Part shown: piece by piece, positions 26,550 through 34,760 of the stretch
Layout of the letters: each line of letters starts with the position of its first letter
Position numbering within the stretch: the stretch's first letter is position 1
DNA from: Botrimarina hoheduenensis
Lineage (GTDB): Bacteria; Planctomycetota; Planctomycetia; Pirellulales; Lacipirellulaceae
Assembly (NCBI RefSeq): GCF_007859815.1
Contig: NZ_SJPH01000001.1
Span: 489,987-553,986 of the forward strand
Direction: 5' to 3'
DNA: 64,000 bases
Translations under genes and position numbers: made by a program
Notes under the pieces: generated by a model
Database searches by the model: none
The model's input: the letters and a program-made list of their open reading frames with translations, nothing else
What the model was told of the DNA's origin: nothing

Positions 26550-26962
26550 CCGTAGATTTCCGGCCTGAGGGTCGTTCAGGGTTAAACTTAAAAAGAGCCT
26601 GTGCCGCTTAAGTGATCGGGTCGGGCGGGGCGGCTGCCCCTTGGCGACTTAGTCCGTTAGAGTCGTAGTTTGATCGAGTCCTTATTAGCGGATGCCATCC
26701 GTTGGGCTCCAAGCCGAGATTGGTGCCGAGCTGGCTCGGTGCCCTCGCGGCTTAGCGACCAGAGCGCATTCGCTAAAAACGCAGCTGCCGGCGGGTTGGT
26801 TCGCGATTGCCCCGTTGGCAGGGGGGGTCGCCGGAGGCCTTCCCGTCGTGGGGCGTATGGTACGCAAGTTTTCCGCATGAGGTGAAGAGAGATCCCAAGC
26901 GGGCGGTTTCCTTCCTCGCCCTAGTTTCGCAGACGACCCTCTTTTCGGATTATTTTGTCCCT
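26550..26962. other. 413-bp divergent intergenic region
   Basis: This separates the DUF1571 gene (minus) from the MBL hydrolase gene (plus), so it should carry promoters for both. No convincing -35/-10 pair was identified. Short frames here are Arg/Pro-rich and unconvincing. A small GGGGC-GGCT-GCCCC hairpin lies near 26627-26640. Confidence 0.5.
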
Positions 26963-27673
26963 ATGGCATCATCCCCCGTCGAATCGATCTACGCCGCCGA
27001 TGGCCTACGGGTCTGGCGGGTCATTTCCGTGCCTTTCGACGAAAACACCTACGTCTTTGCCCTCAGCGGCAGCTCTCAGGCGGTGGTTGTGGATCCGGGC
27101 CTTCAGCCGGGGACGATCGTCCAGCTCCTGGAAACCGAGCAGCTGGTCCCCGCCGCGATTCTTTGCACGCACGGCCACACCGACCATATCGCCGGCAACG
27201 GCGCTCTGAAACAACGGTGGCCCGAGGCACCGCTGGTGATCGGCCGCTTCGATGCTAGCAAGCTGACGGACCCGGTCGGCAATCTGTCGGCCAACTACGG
27301 TTTTGAGGTGCTCAGCCCCCCGGCCGATGTGACCGTTGTTGGCGGTGAAGACTACGAGGCCGCGGGCATGACCTGGCAAGTGCGGGATACCCCCGGCCAC
27401 TCGGCGGGGCACGTGACTTTCTTGTTAGAAAACGCCGGCCTGCTTCACGTGCTGGCGGGGGACGTGCTGTTCCGACGCGGCGTTGGCAGAACCGACTTTC
27501 CCGATGGCGATACCGACACGCTCATCGCCTCGATCCACAACGAGCTTTTTCCCTTGCCCGATGATTCTCCGGTTTATCCGGGACACGGACCACTCACGAC
27601 CATCGGAGAGGAGCGGCGCGAGAATCCGTTTGTCGGTGTCGTGGCGGGTTATCCTGAGCTAGCGGACCGCTAG
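26963..27673 (+). CDS. MBL-fold metallo-hydrolase (glyoxalase II-like)
   Basis: A metallo-beta-lactamase-fold hydrolase of 236 residues with the dinuclear metal motif THGHTDHIAG (about residues 72-81). Further metal ligands are in TPGHSAGH, AGDVLF and PGHGPLT. The compact size and spacing match glyoxalase II-like or YcbL-like thioester hydrolases. The true substrate is unknown. The ATG at 26963 begins just before the core; an in-frame ATG at 26807 adds an unlikely Trp/Arg-rich stretch. Its 3' end overlaps the convergent birA gene by 15 bases. Confidence 0.9.
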   Translation: MASSPVESIYAADGLRVWRVISVPFDENTYVFALSGSSQAVVVDPGLQPGTIVQLLETEQLVPAAILCTHGHTDHIAGNGALKQRWPEAPLVIGRFDASKLTDPVGNLSANYGFEVLSPPADVTVVGGEDYEAAGMTWQVRDTPGHSAGHVTFLLENAGLLHVLAGDVLFRRGVGRTDFPDGDTDTLIASIHNELFPLPDDSPVYPGHGPLTTIGEERRENPFVGVVAGYPELADR

Positions 27674-27674
27674 C
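27658..27674. repeat. Palindrome shared by two convergent stop codons
   Basis: GCTAGCGG-A-CCGCTAGC is a 17-bp palindrome with a single central base. It spans the last codons of the MBL gene (GAC CGC TAG) and, on the other strand, those of birA (GTC CGC TAG), so each strand uses the same CGCTAG ending. It can fold as a hairpin in either transcript. Confidence 0.7.
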
Positions 27675-28501
27675 ACCGTTCCTGCCAGATGCTCGCGGAT
27701 GGTTTCGCCCTCGCTCAGCCGCAGGGCACCGTTGTGGGCGAACCCCTCACAGACCCCTGTGTGGCGGGCGTCGTGAGAGCCGAGGGTCACCTCGCGGCCG
27801 CCTAAGGCGTTGCGTCCGTTCCACTCTCTCCACAGCAGAGCGTCGTTGCGTGCCAGGCGGGCCAAGGCTTCTTTGAAGGCGTCCAGCAACGTGCACAAAG
27901 TGATGGTTGGGTCCAGTGCAGTGCCCGTCGCTAGCTCGGCGAGCGATACCGCCTGCCGCCCCGGCAAAGCCGCCGCCGCTTGCCCCGCGGTGCTCCTTGT
28001 TTGTACCGCCTCAGCGCGATCCGCGAGGGGCAACGGCGTAGCGCTGAGCAGAGGAGCCGAATGCAGATTGATCCCCACGCCGATCACCAGGCGATCGCTC
28101 CGCGGAGCTTCGAGCAGGATGCCGGCGACTTTCCGCCCGTGTTGATCGACCACGTCGTTGGGCCACTTAATCTTCAGCTCAACGCCCGCCAAGGTTTCTG
28201 CCAGGTCGCAAACTGCCGAGGCGGTTGTTATTGAGACGGCGGGCAGCCGATCCGCGCTGATACCGTGCCGTTGGGGGTCAAGTAGGAGGCTAAAAGTTAG
28301 CGCACCGGGGGCGGATTGCCAGCGATTCTCGCCGCGCCCTCGCCCCGCCGTTTGTGTGTCGGCGAGGATCAGCATCGGCAACTCCGTGGCAGAAGGCGCT
28401 GCCGCCAGCTGCTTCGCCCGGTCGTTGGTCGAGCCGATCTGCGCGTGATGCTCCAGGGAAGCAAGCAGCGCGCATTCGCTGATTCGCTTGAGATCGAACA
28501 A
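27659..28501 (-). CDS. birA: Biotin--[acetyl-CoA-carboxylase] ligase
   Basis: Activates biotin with ATP and attaches it to the biotin carboxyl carrier protein. GRGRGENRWQSAPGALTFSL (biotin/ATP-binding loop) and KWPNDVVDQHGRKVAGILLE are diagnostic, and a C-terminal SH3-like domain carries REVTLGSHDA. There is no N-terminal DNA-binding HTH, so it is a monofunctional ligase without the repressor role of E. coli BirA. The TTG at 28501 (then FDLKRISECALLASLEHH) fits HTH-less homologues and lies 26 bases after the kinase stop. An in-frame ATG at 28588 would overlap the kinase gene by 62 bases. Confidence 0.88.
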   Translation of the reverse strand: MFDLKRISECALLASLEHHAQIGSTNDRAKQLAAAPSATELPMLILADTQTAGRGRGENRWQSAPGALTFSLLLDPQRHGISADRLPAVSITTASAVCDLAETLAGVELKIKWPNDVVDQHGRKVAGILLEAPRSDRLVIGVGINLHSAPLLSATPLPLADRAEAVQTRSTAGQAAAALPGRQAVSLAELATGTALDPTITLCTLLDAFKEALARLARNDALLWREWNGRNALGGREVTLGSHDARHTGVCEGFAHNGALRLSEGETIREHLAGTVLAVR

Positions 28502-28526
28502 GGAGCAGAACGTCCTGGGCGGGGGG

Positions 28527-30311
28527 TTAGGTCCCCGGCTGAATGAAGGTTGCGCTAGGCGAGGGACCGTTCTCAGGATCGACCGCACGGCTCATCGGCA
28601 GCTCAATGGTAAAGGTGCTGCCGTTGCCGACTTCGCTTGTCACCGTAACCGAACCGCCATGCTCTTCGACCGTCTTGCGGGTCACGGCCAGGCCCAGCCC
28701 CGTGCCACGCGAACCCTTGTTCGAGACAAACGCGGAGAAGATGGCTTCGAGTTGATCGGGCTCGATTCCGTGGCCGGTGTCGCGCACGGTAATACGCAGC
28801 GCCTCTTCCTCGGGGCAGAGCTCGACCGAGACGCACACAACGCCATCGGTTGTGTCCTCGCACGCATCGATGGCGTTGCTGACCAAGTTCAGCAACGCGC
28901 GGTGCAGGGCTTCAGGATCGATCATCATCGTGGGCGTGGGCGGTCCCGGATCACGCCGCAGCGTGACTCCCACCTCGCCCGCCCGGGCCTGCATCATCTG
29001 CACGACGTCTTCAATGAGGTCGCCCAGCTCGGTGGGCTCGGGGTCGGGCTCACGCTCTTTGCTGTAGGTGAGCATGTCCAGCACCAAGGCAGAGATGCGG
29101 TCCTGGTTCTTCTCGACGATCCCCCAGCCTTGGCGGAGCATCTCGACGGCCTTGGTAGCAGCTTCGAGGTCGGGGGTTTCTGCCCCTAAGGCTTTGCCGT
29201 GGCGGCTTATGCCTTGTTCGATCAGGTACGTACCGCCCTGGACTCCCTGCAAGATGTTCTTGATGTGGTGCGACAACGTGGCGATGGTCTGCCCCACTGC
29301 GGCCAATCGCTCGGCCTGGACCATCGCTTGATAGTGCGACGTGTCTTCCACCGCGAGCGCCGCTTGGTGCGCGATCGCGATCATCAGCTTCAGGTGCTCC
29401 TCGCCGAATTTGTTGACGCTCCGGCGTTCGAGCATCTCTTTGGGCGTGATGAGCGTGTCGATGTAGATGACGCCCACCAGGTCGTAGCGTCCTTGCATGG
29501 GGACACAGATCGCCTCGCGGACGCCCATCCGCATAATGCTCTTCGCGGGGTCCCAGCGGCTGTCGTCGCCCGCGTTGCTGGTTAGCACGCCCTCGCGACG
29601 ATTGACCACGTACTCGAGGATCGTTTGGCTGATCGCAATCGGTGAGACCGGCTTATCGCCTTGTGAGCCTTCGCCTAAGGCACCGTCCCGCCCACGCCGT
29701 ACCCGCGGGCGCAGCTCGCCGGTGTGCTCATCCTTGAGCAGGATGCAGCCCCGGTCGGCCTCCACCCACTCGAAGATCATGTCCATGATGCGAGCGAGCA
29801 GCTGATCAATATCGAGCGTGTGGCTGACCGCCAACGCGGTGCGGTACATGAGCTGCAGATTGCTCCGCGCCCGCGCCAGCCAGGGGCTCTGGGTTTGGTT
29901 GGCGGGGGTCGCGAGCAGGTCGCTCCCCTCGGCCTGGCTCATCGACTGCAAGATCCGAGCGCCGTCGTCGCGGTCGGCCGTGGCCACGATATCTAGCTCG
30001 TCGCGGCTCATGATGACCGAGTCACCATCGCCGGTGTACAGCATCAGCGTGCGGCCCAATTGCACCTGGTCGCCGCTAATCAGAGTGCGCTGACGCACCG
30101 CCTTGCCGTTAACAAACGTGCCGTTGGAGCTGTTGAGGTCGCGGATCATGTAGCTGTCACCGACGGCCGCCAGCACCGCGTGCTCACGCGATACCTCGGT
30201 GTCGTGCAGGCGAATGCGGTTCTCGCCGACGCGACCGATCGACAACTCGGGCTCGTCAAGAACGTAGCGTTGCCCTTGGTCTCGACCGCGAATAACAAAC
30301 AGGGAAGCCAC
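28527..30311 (-). CDS. FHA-GAF sensor histidine kinase
   Basis: A soluble 594-residue kinase. An FHA domain at about 5-95 (LSIGRVGENRIRLHDTEVSREHA; RDLNSSNGTFVNG) should bind phosphothreonine. A GAF domain spans about 140-320. The phosphoacceptor region reads ATLSHHIKNILQG, and the HATPase has an N-box (NLVSNAIDACED), G1 (DTGHGI) and G2 (GTGLGLAV). The FHA domain suggests cross-talk with Ser/Thr kinases. The start is a GTG at 30311, because the FHA domain begins ASLFVIRGRDQG; upstream in-frame sequence is Pro/Arg-rich and non-coding in style. There is no adjacent response regulator. birA follows 26 bases downstream. Confidence 0.92.
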   Translation of the reverse strand: MASLFVIRGRDQGQRYVLDEPELSIGRVGENRIRLHDTEVSREHAVLAAVGDSYMIRDLNSSNGTFVNGKAVRQRTLISGDQVQLGRTLMLYTGDGDSVIMSRDELDIVATADRDDGARILQSMSQAEGSDLLATPANQTQSPWLARARSNLQLMYRTALAVSHTLDIDQLLARIMDMIFEWVEADRGCILLKDEHTGELRPRVRRGRDGALGEGSQGDKPVSPIAISQTILEYVVNRREGVLTSNAGDDSRWDPAKSIMRMGVREAICVPMQGRYDLVGVIYIDTLITPKEMLERRSVNKFGEEHLKLMIAIAHQAALAVEDTSHYQAMVQAERLAAVGQTIATLSHHIKNILQGVQGGTYLIEQGISRHGKALGAETPDLEAATKAVEMLRQGWGIVEKNQDRISALVLDMLTYSKEREPDPEPTELGDLIEDVVQMMQARAGEVGVTLRRDPGPPTPTMMIDPEALHRALLNLVSNAIDACEDTTDGVVCVSVELCPEEEALRITVRDTGHGIEPDQLEAIFSAFVSNKGSRGTGLGLAVTRKTVEEHGGSVTVTSEVGNGSTFTIELPMSRAVDPENGPSPSATFIQPGT

Positions 30312-30891
30312 GACAACATTTCGCCGGAAAACCCGGCGCGGGTCAGGGTACAGGGGGCGGAAAGCGGGCGACGAGTTCAGGTGCAGCGGTGAAGCTGTCT
30401 TGCTGAGGGACTGATAGCAGCGAAATAAAAGTTTTTGCCGAAGTACCTTGGCAAGCCAGCGGCTCGGCCGGAGAGGCCTCGGACGGTGAGGGGGGCCGCC
30501 ATCCTCACCGGCACCATCCGACTGCGACGCGGCCTTTCCCTGGCCGTTAAAAGCAGGCTGAGAGGCACTCGCAGCGATTCTAAGGCGTCCACGGCAGGGC
30601 CGGTAGGGTTTCTTGCAACTGACGATCCTGAAGTAACTGCTTGCCGATGGCTCAGGGTGATCGGGTAAAGGATGCGGGCTGTCCCCACGAATGCTCTTTA
30701 CGGCTATGCCGGTTGTCGGCAGAATGCCCGCCACGACGACGGGTCCGCGCCGCGAGGCTCCCCCGCTTTCGCCCGCGGCTTGCCACGAGCGATGTGAGCC
30801 GGAAACCGCGTCGGATTGGTCACGGATGACCAAGTCGAGACACCTAAACCGGTCTCGAAAGGATTTTCCCCCGCAGCAACGGAGTGCTGAC
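30312..30891. other. 580-bp divergent intergenic region
   Basis: This separates the histidine kinase gene (minus) from the envelope operon (plus). It contains an 8-bp hairpin, CGGTGAGG (30484-30491) with CCTCACCG (30503-30510), and no credible gene. A frame running through it into the Skp-like gene is open, but its predicted protein is Pro/Arg-rich without features. Promoters for both directions should be here. Confidence 0.5.
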
Positions 30892-31512
30892 GTGAAGACT
30901 CAGGTGCTGGCCACGCTCGTGGCCCTATTGGTGACGGTGTCGGCAGGCCAGCGGGCCGCCGCTCAGGCCTCGACCAGCGTGAACGCCTCAAAGCTGGGCG
31001 TCGCGGTGATCGACATTAACTACATCTTCAACGAGTACCAGAAGCACAAAGGCGAGATGGACGCCATGAAGGCGGACTTCCGCGCGATCGATACGCAGCT
31101 CAAGACCGAGCAGCAAAAGATCATGCAGGCCGAACAGCAGAAGGCCGAGTCGTTCAAGCCCGGATCTCCCGAGTTTAATCAGCTCGACGACCAGATCGTC
31201 AAGATGAAGGCTGACCTGCAGGTGCAGGTCACGCGTCAGCGTAAGGACTTGGTTGAGCGCGAGGCCAGCATCTACTACACGACCTACCGCGAAGTCGATC
31301 AGGCCATCAAGTACTACGCCAAGAACAAGGGCATCACGCTCGTCTTGCGTTTCAACGGCGATGAGGCTGACCCCAACAATCGTGAGAGCATCCTGCGTTC
31401 GATCAACAAGGCGGTCCACTATCAGGATCAGATCGATATCACTCCGGACGTGCTCGCGCTGTTGAATCGTGCTGCTTCGCAGCAGGCCAATCGCGGCACG
31501 GCACCTCGCTGA
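30892..31512 (+). CDS. OmpH/Skp-like periplasmic chaperone
   Basis: A 206-residue exported protein with a signal peptide (LATLVALLVTVSAGQRAAAQA). The Skp-type body reads LGVAVIDINYIFNEYQKHKGEM, followed by a long charged coiled coil (about 60-130, Lys/Gln/Glu-rich) and a return strand GITLVLRFNGDEADP. Skp proteins hold unfolded outer-membrane proteins in the periplasm. A GTG at 30892, seven bases after GGAG, is the start. It heads the run skp-lpxC-lpxA-oxidoreductase, the same pairing of Skp with lipid A genes seen in other Gram-negative bacteria. Confidence 0.88.
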   Translation: MKTQVLATLVALLVTVSAGQRAAAQASTSVNASKLGVAVIDINYIFNEYQKHKGEMDAMKADFRAIDTQLKTEQQKIMQAEQQKAESFKPGSPEFNQLDDQIVKMKADLQVQVTRQRKDLVEREASIYYTTYREVDQAIKYYAKNKGITLVLRFNGDEADPNNRESILRSINKAVHYQDQIDITPDVLALLNRAASQQANRGTAPR

Positions 31513-31694
31513 CCCCGATGTGCGGTGTGCCTCAGCCCCCTTGCGAGGGTCCGAGCAGCGTTTAGCTCGGCACTCGCTGGGGCTTGAGTTGGCGATGGTT
31601 GAATCGAGGTAGTCGTCTCGCTCTTGATCGAGTCGGCTCCTCTCCGTCTTCGGCGTTCTTGATAGACGCCACCCCCGACAGGGAGTTGTTTTTC

Positions 31695-32642
31695 ATGATC
31701 CCGCCGCGCTTGCAGCGGACACTCGCCGGAGTCGCCACGGTAGAAGGCCGTGGCTATTGGACCGGCGAGCGTTCGCGTGTCGAGTTTCGCCCCGCCGCAC
31801 CGGGGAGCGGTCGGTACTTCGTGCGCGACGACTTCCCTGTTGAGAGTCGGGCGATCACACCAGCAACGGTTGCTTATCGGCTACCCGCGACACGTCGCAC
31901 GGTGCTGGCCGATGCCGGCGTCAAAGGTCCCGTGGCTGAAGTCGCGATGGTTGAGCATGTGCTCGCCGCCTTGGCAGGCTTGGGCGTTGATAACTGTGAG
32001 ATCGGCGTCACGGCCACCGAGATGCCCGGCTGCGATGGATCCGCTGCTCCCTTTATCGAAGCAATCGACGAAGTCGGTTTTATCGATCAGGCCGCGGTGG
32101 CGACGCCGTTAGTGGTTACTAAGCCTGTTCGTTGTGGCGATGAGCGAAGCTGGATCGAGGCTCGCCCGCCGATGGGTCGGGGACTCACGATCGAGTACCG
32201 TCTGGACTATGGAGCCGCGACTTCGGTAGGACGCCAGTGGCTAGTGGTTGAGGTCGATGAGCCAACGTTCCGCTACGAAATCGCTCCTGCACGGACCTTT
32301 GTGCTTGAATCCGAGGCCCAAGCACTGGTAGCGCAGGGGCTCGGCAGCCATGTCACCCCGCAAGACTTGCTGATCTTCCGCGACACTCCGGGGCAGGATT
32401 CGGCGGCGGGTCCGATCGACAATCCGCTGCGTTACCCGGACGAATGCGTTCGCCACAAGATCCTCGACGTGATTGGCGATTTGGCCCTGGCGGGTCGGCC
32501 GATTATCGGGCACATCGTTGCCTGCTGCAGCGGCCATCGACTCAACGGCGATCTTGTCGAGGCGTTGCTAGCGACTCACCCCCAAACGGCCCCCGGATCC
32601 GGTCCGCAACAGGACCATCCGTCCGTGCGACGTTCAGCTTAA
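31695..32642 (+). CDS. lpxC: UDP-3-O-acyl-N-acetylglucosamine deacetylase LpxC
   Basis: Zinc amidase catalysing the committed step of lipid A synthesis. At 315 residues it has zinc ligands His88 (VEHVLAALAG), His254 and Asp258 (PDECVRHKILDVIGDLAL), and the general acid His281 (CCSGHRLN). Glu87 next to the first ligand matches the catalytic base. The FabZ domain fused to LpxC in some phyla is absent. The ATG at 31695 starts at the family N-terminus; upstream in-frame ATG 31584 is not supported. A 182-bp spacer follows the Skp-like gene. Confidence 0.93.
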   Translation: MIPPRLQRTLAGVATVEGRGYWTGERSRVEFRPAAPGSGRYFVRDDFPVESRAITPATVAYRLPATRRTVLADAGVKGPVAEVAMVEHVLAALAGLGVDNCEIGVTATEMPGCDGSAAPFIEAIDEVGFIDQAAVATPLVVTKPVRCGDERSWIEARPPMGRGLTIEYRLDYGAATSVGRQWLVVEVDEPTFRYEIAPARTFVLESEAQALVAQGLGSHVTPQDLLIFRDTPGQDSAAGPIDNPLRYPDECVRHKILDVIGDLALAGRPIIGHIVACCSGHRLNGDLVEALLATHPQTAPGSGPQQDHPSVRRSA

Positions 32643-32715
32643 GAGACCCCCACGAATGCGTTGTGGATCGGCCCGCCGCGGGCCAACGCACCGCACCAGC
32701 GAAGGAGTGGCAAGG

Positions 32716-33531
32716 ATGCCCACTAAAATCGCAGCGAACGCCTGGATCGATCCGCGTGCCCAGATTGACGAAGGGGTCGAGATCGGACCGCTCTGTGTGA
32801 TTGGTGCCGGTGCGCGGATTGCCGCGGGCACGCGGCTCATCAATTCCGTGACGATCATGGGCCGGGTCGATATCGGCCGTGATAACGTCATCTATCCGGG
32901 CAGCGTCATCGGCGGCGAGCCACAAGATATCAGCTACTCCGGCGCAGAAACGCTCGTCGAAATCGGCGACGGCAACCTGATCCGCGAAGGCGTAACGATC
33001 AACCGGGCAAGCGAAAAAGAAGACGGTATCACGCGCGTTGGTAACCACAACTTTCTGATGGCTTCCGCGCACGTTGCGCACGACTGCAAGCTGGGTGATC
33101 ACATCATCATCGCCAACGGAACGCTGCTGGGCGGGCACGTTCATGTGGCAGACCGGGCGTCGATCTCCGGCGGCGTGGCGGTGCATCACTACACCACCAT
33201 TGGCAGCTTCAGTTTTATCGGTGGCTTGAGCCGCGTTCTGCACGATGTGCCCCCCTACATGCTGTGCGAGGGCAGTCCGGCCCGCCCGCGGTGTATCAAC
33301 ATCGTCGCGCTTAAGCGGAACAACTTCACTTCGGAAGACATCAACTGTCTTGCTGAGGCGCATCGCTTGATCTATCGCTCGAAAGTTGGCGTCCAAGCGG
33401 CACAGGACGTGCTCTCGTCGAGCGGTAAGATTTCTCCCGCGGTCGCGAACCTCTTCGACTTTATCGAAGGCCAGACCGAGGGACGCCACGGCCGCGGACG
33501 CGACGGCAAGAAGCGCGCTGCCGCGGCATAA
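32716..33531 (+). CDS. lpxA: UDP-N-acetylglucosamine acyltransferase LpxA
   Basis: First enzyme of lipid A synthesis, moving a 3-hydroxyacyl chain from ACP to UDP-GlcNAc. At 271 residues it shows hexapeptide repeats of the left-handed beta helix throughout (IDEGVEIGPLCVIGAGARI, DIGRDNVIYPGSVIGGEPQD). The catalytic His lies in AHVAHDCKLGDH and the helical C-terminus follows VPPYMLCEGSPARPRCIN. A clear AAGGAG precedes the ATG at 32716. The C-terminal tail is Arg/Lys-rich and longer than in E. coli. Confidence 0.95.
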   Translation: MPTKIAANAWIDPRAQIDEGVEIGPLCVIGAGARIAAGTRLINSVTIMGRVDIGRDNVIYPGSVIGGEPQDISYSGAETLVEIGDGNLIREGVTINRASEKEDGITRVGNHNFLMASAHVAHDCKLGDHIIIANGTLLGGHVHVADRASISGGVAVHHYTTIGSFSFIGGLSRVLHDVPPYMLCEGSPARPRCINIVALKRNNFTSEDINCLAEAHRLIYRSKVGVQAAQDVLSSSGKISPAVANLFDFIEGQTEGRHGRGRDGKKRAAAA

Positions 33532-33613
33532 ATCGCAGCATTTACCCTACTAGCGTTCTTCTCTCCCGCGTCGGGGGCTCGTGCGAGAACGGTCGAAGTT
33601 TTGAGGCAAGCAG

Positions 33614-34696
33614 ATGGCCAGGACACGTATCGCGGTAGTTGGTTGCGGCAAACTGGGCGGCTACCACGCCAACCTCGCTGCCAAGCTGGACGCCTTTGAC
33701 CTGGTCGCGGTTATCGACCCGATCGCCGCCTCGCGCGCCGCGTTAGCAGAAAAAACAGGTGCCCCCGCGGTCGAAAGCGTCGCGGCGGTTCTCGATCAGA
33801 TCGATGCGGCAGTTGTTGCCACGCCAACCGCCACCCACGCGGAAACCGCCCGACTTCTGCTGGAAGCGGGCAAACATGTGCTGGTCGAGAAGCCGATCGC
33901 ACCGTCCGTCGAGGAGGCGGACCGCATGGTCCGCGCGGCCGAAGCCGCTGGGTGCGTGCTCCAAGTGGGGCACGTCGAGCGTTTTAATCCGGCGTTGTCC
34001 GCCGTCCCCGGCGGGATTCAGCCTCCGCGCTTCATCCAGGCCACGCGGTCGAGCGGCTTCACGTTCCGCTCGATCGATATCGGTGTGGTGATGGATCTGA
34101 TGATCCACGACATCGATCTGGTGCTGTCGTTGACACGCTCGCGTGTGGTGAGCGTGGCGGCGCAGGGCCTTTCGGTGCTGGGAGACAACGAAGACGTAGC
34201 CGCAGCCCAGCTGACGCTGGCCAACGGGTGTGTGGCTCAGCTCAACGCCGCGCGCGTCAGCCCCGAGCCGATCCGTCAGATGCAGTGCTGGAGCGACGAC
34301 GGTTACACCGCGTTTGACTTTGCCACCGGCTCGGCAAAAACGGTTCGTCCTTCGTCACAAGTATTGCAGCGCCAGTTTTCGGTGGCGACGGTAACGGCCT
34401 CGCAGCGCGAGCGGCTCGTCGCGGGGGGCCTGTTTACGGATGTCTTGGTCACGACCGAGCACAAGGCACCGGCGATCAACGCCATCGAGCACGAGCTGCT
34501 CGATTTTGATCGCGCCATTCGCACCCACACCGAGGCCCGGGTTTCGGGGCAGCAAGGCCGCAACGCGGTCGCCGTGGCAACCTGCATCATCGAAGCGATT
34601 GCCCACCATCGCTGGGACGGTGTTGGATCGAGCCGCGTCGGGCCCTTTGCCGTGCCATTTGGTGACACGGCCCCCACGCTCCGCCACGCCGCTTAG
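33614..34696 (+). CDS. Gfo/Idh/MocA family NAD(P)-dependent oxidoreductase
   Basis: A 360-residue dehydrogenase. The Rossmann motif VVGCGKLGGYHA lies at 8-19, VEKPIAPSVEEA contains the conserved EKP lysine, and the substrate domain has VGHVERFNPA and VVMDLMIHDIDLVLSL. It follows lpxA by 82 bases with a GAGG Shine-Dalgarno. In some bacteria a Gfo/Idh enzyme next to lpxA (GnnA) oxidises UDP-GlcNAc at C3 so that GnnB can aminate it, giving lipid A with amide-linked chains. A similar role is plausible here, but no aminotransferase gene is in the window. Confidence 0.88.
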   Translation: MARTRIAVVGCGKLGGYHANLAAKLDAFDLVAVIDPIAASRAALAEKTGAPAVESVAAVLDQIDAAVVATPTATHAETARLLLEAGKHVLVEKPIAPSVEEADRMVRAAEAAGCVLQVGHVERFNPALSAVPGGIQPPRFIQATRSSGFTFRSIDIGVVMDLMIHDIDLVLSLTRSRVVSVAAQGLSVLGDNEDVAAAQLTLANGCVAQLNAARVSPEPIRQMQCWSDDGYTAFDFATGSAKTVRPSSQVLQRQFSVATVTASQRERLVAGGLFTDVLVTTEHKAPAINAIEHELLDFDRAIRTHTEARVSGQQGRNAVAVATCIIEAIAHHRWDGVGSSRVGPFAVPFGDTAPTLRHAA

Positions 34697-34721
34697 TGCG
34701 TGACTCGCAGAACGAGGTCCG

Positions 34722-34760
34722 GCAGGCATCAGGCGCGGGAATCAGACGCAGGCATCAGGC
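34722..34760 (+). repeat. Direct repeat of 13 bp between convergent genes
   Basis: GCAGGCATCAGGC occurs at 34722-34734 and again at 34748-34760, the second copy covering the end of the ABC permease gene. The 59-bp gap between the convergent stops consists mostly of this repeat pair. No transposon ends were seen. Confidence 0.55.

Noticed and set aside
32542-33489. 315-codon minus-strand frame
   Set aside because: Antisense to lpxA, whose hexapeptide repeats leave no doubt about the coding strand.
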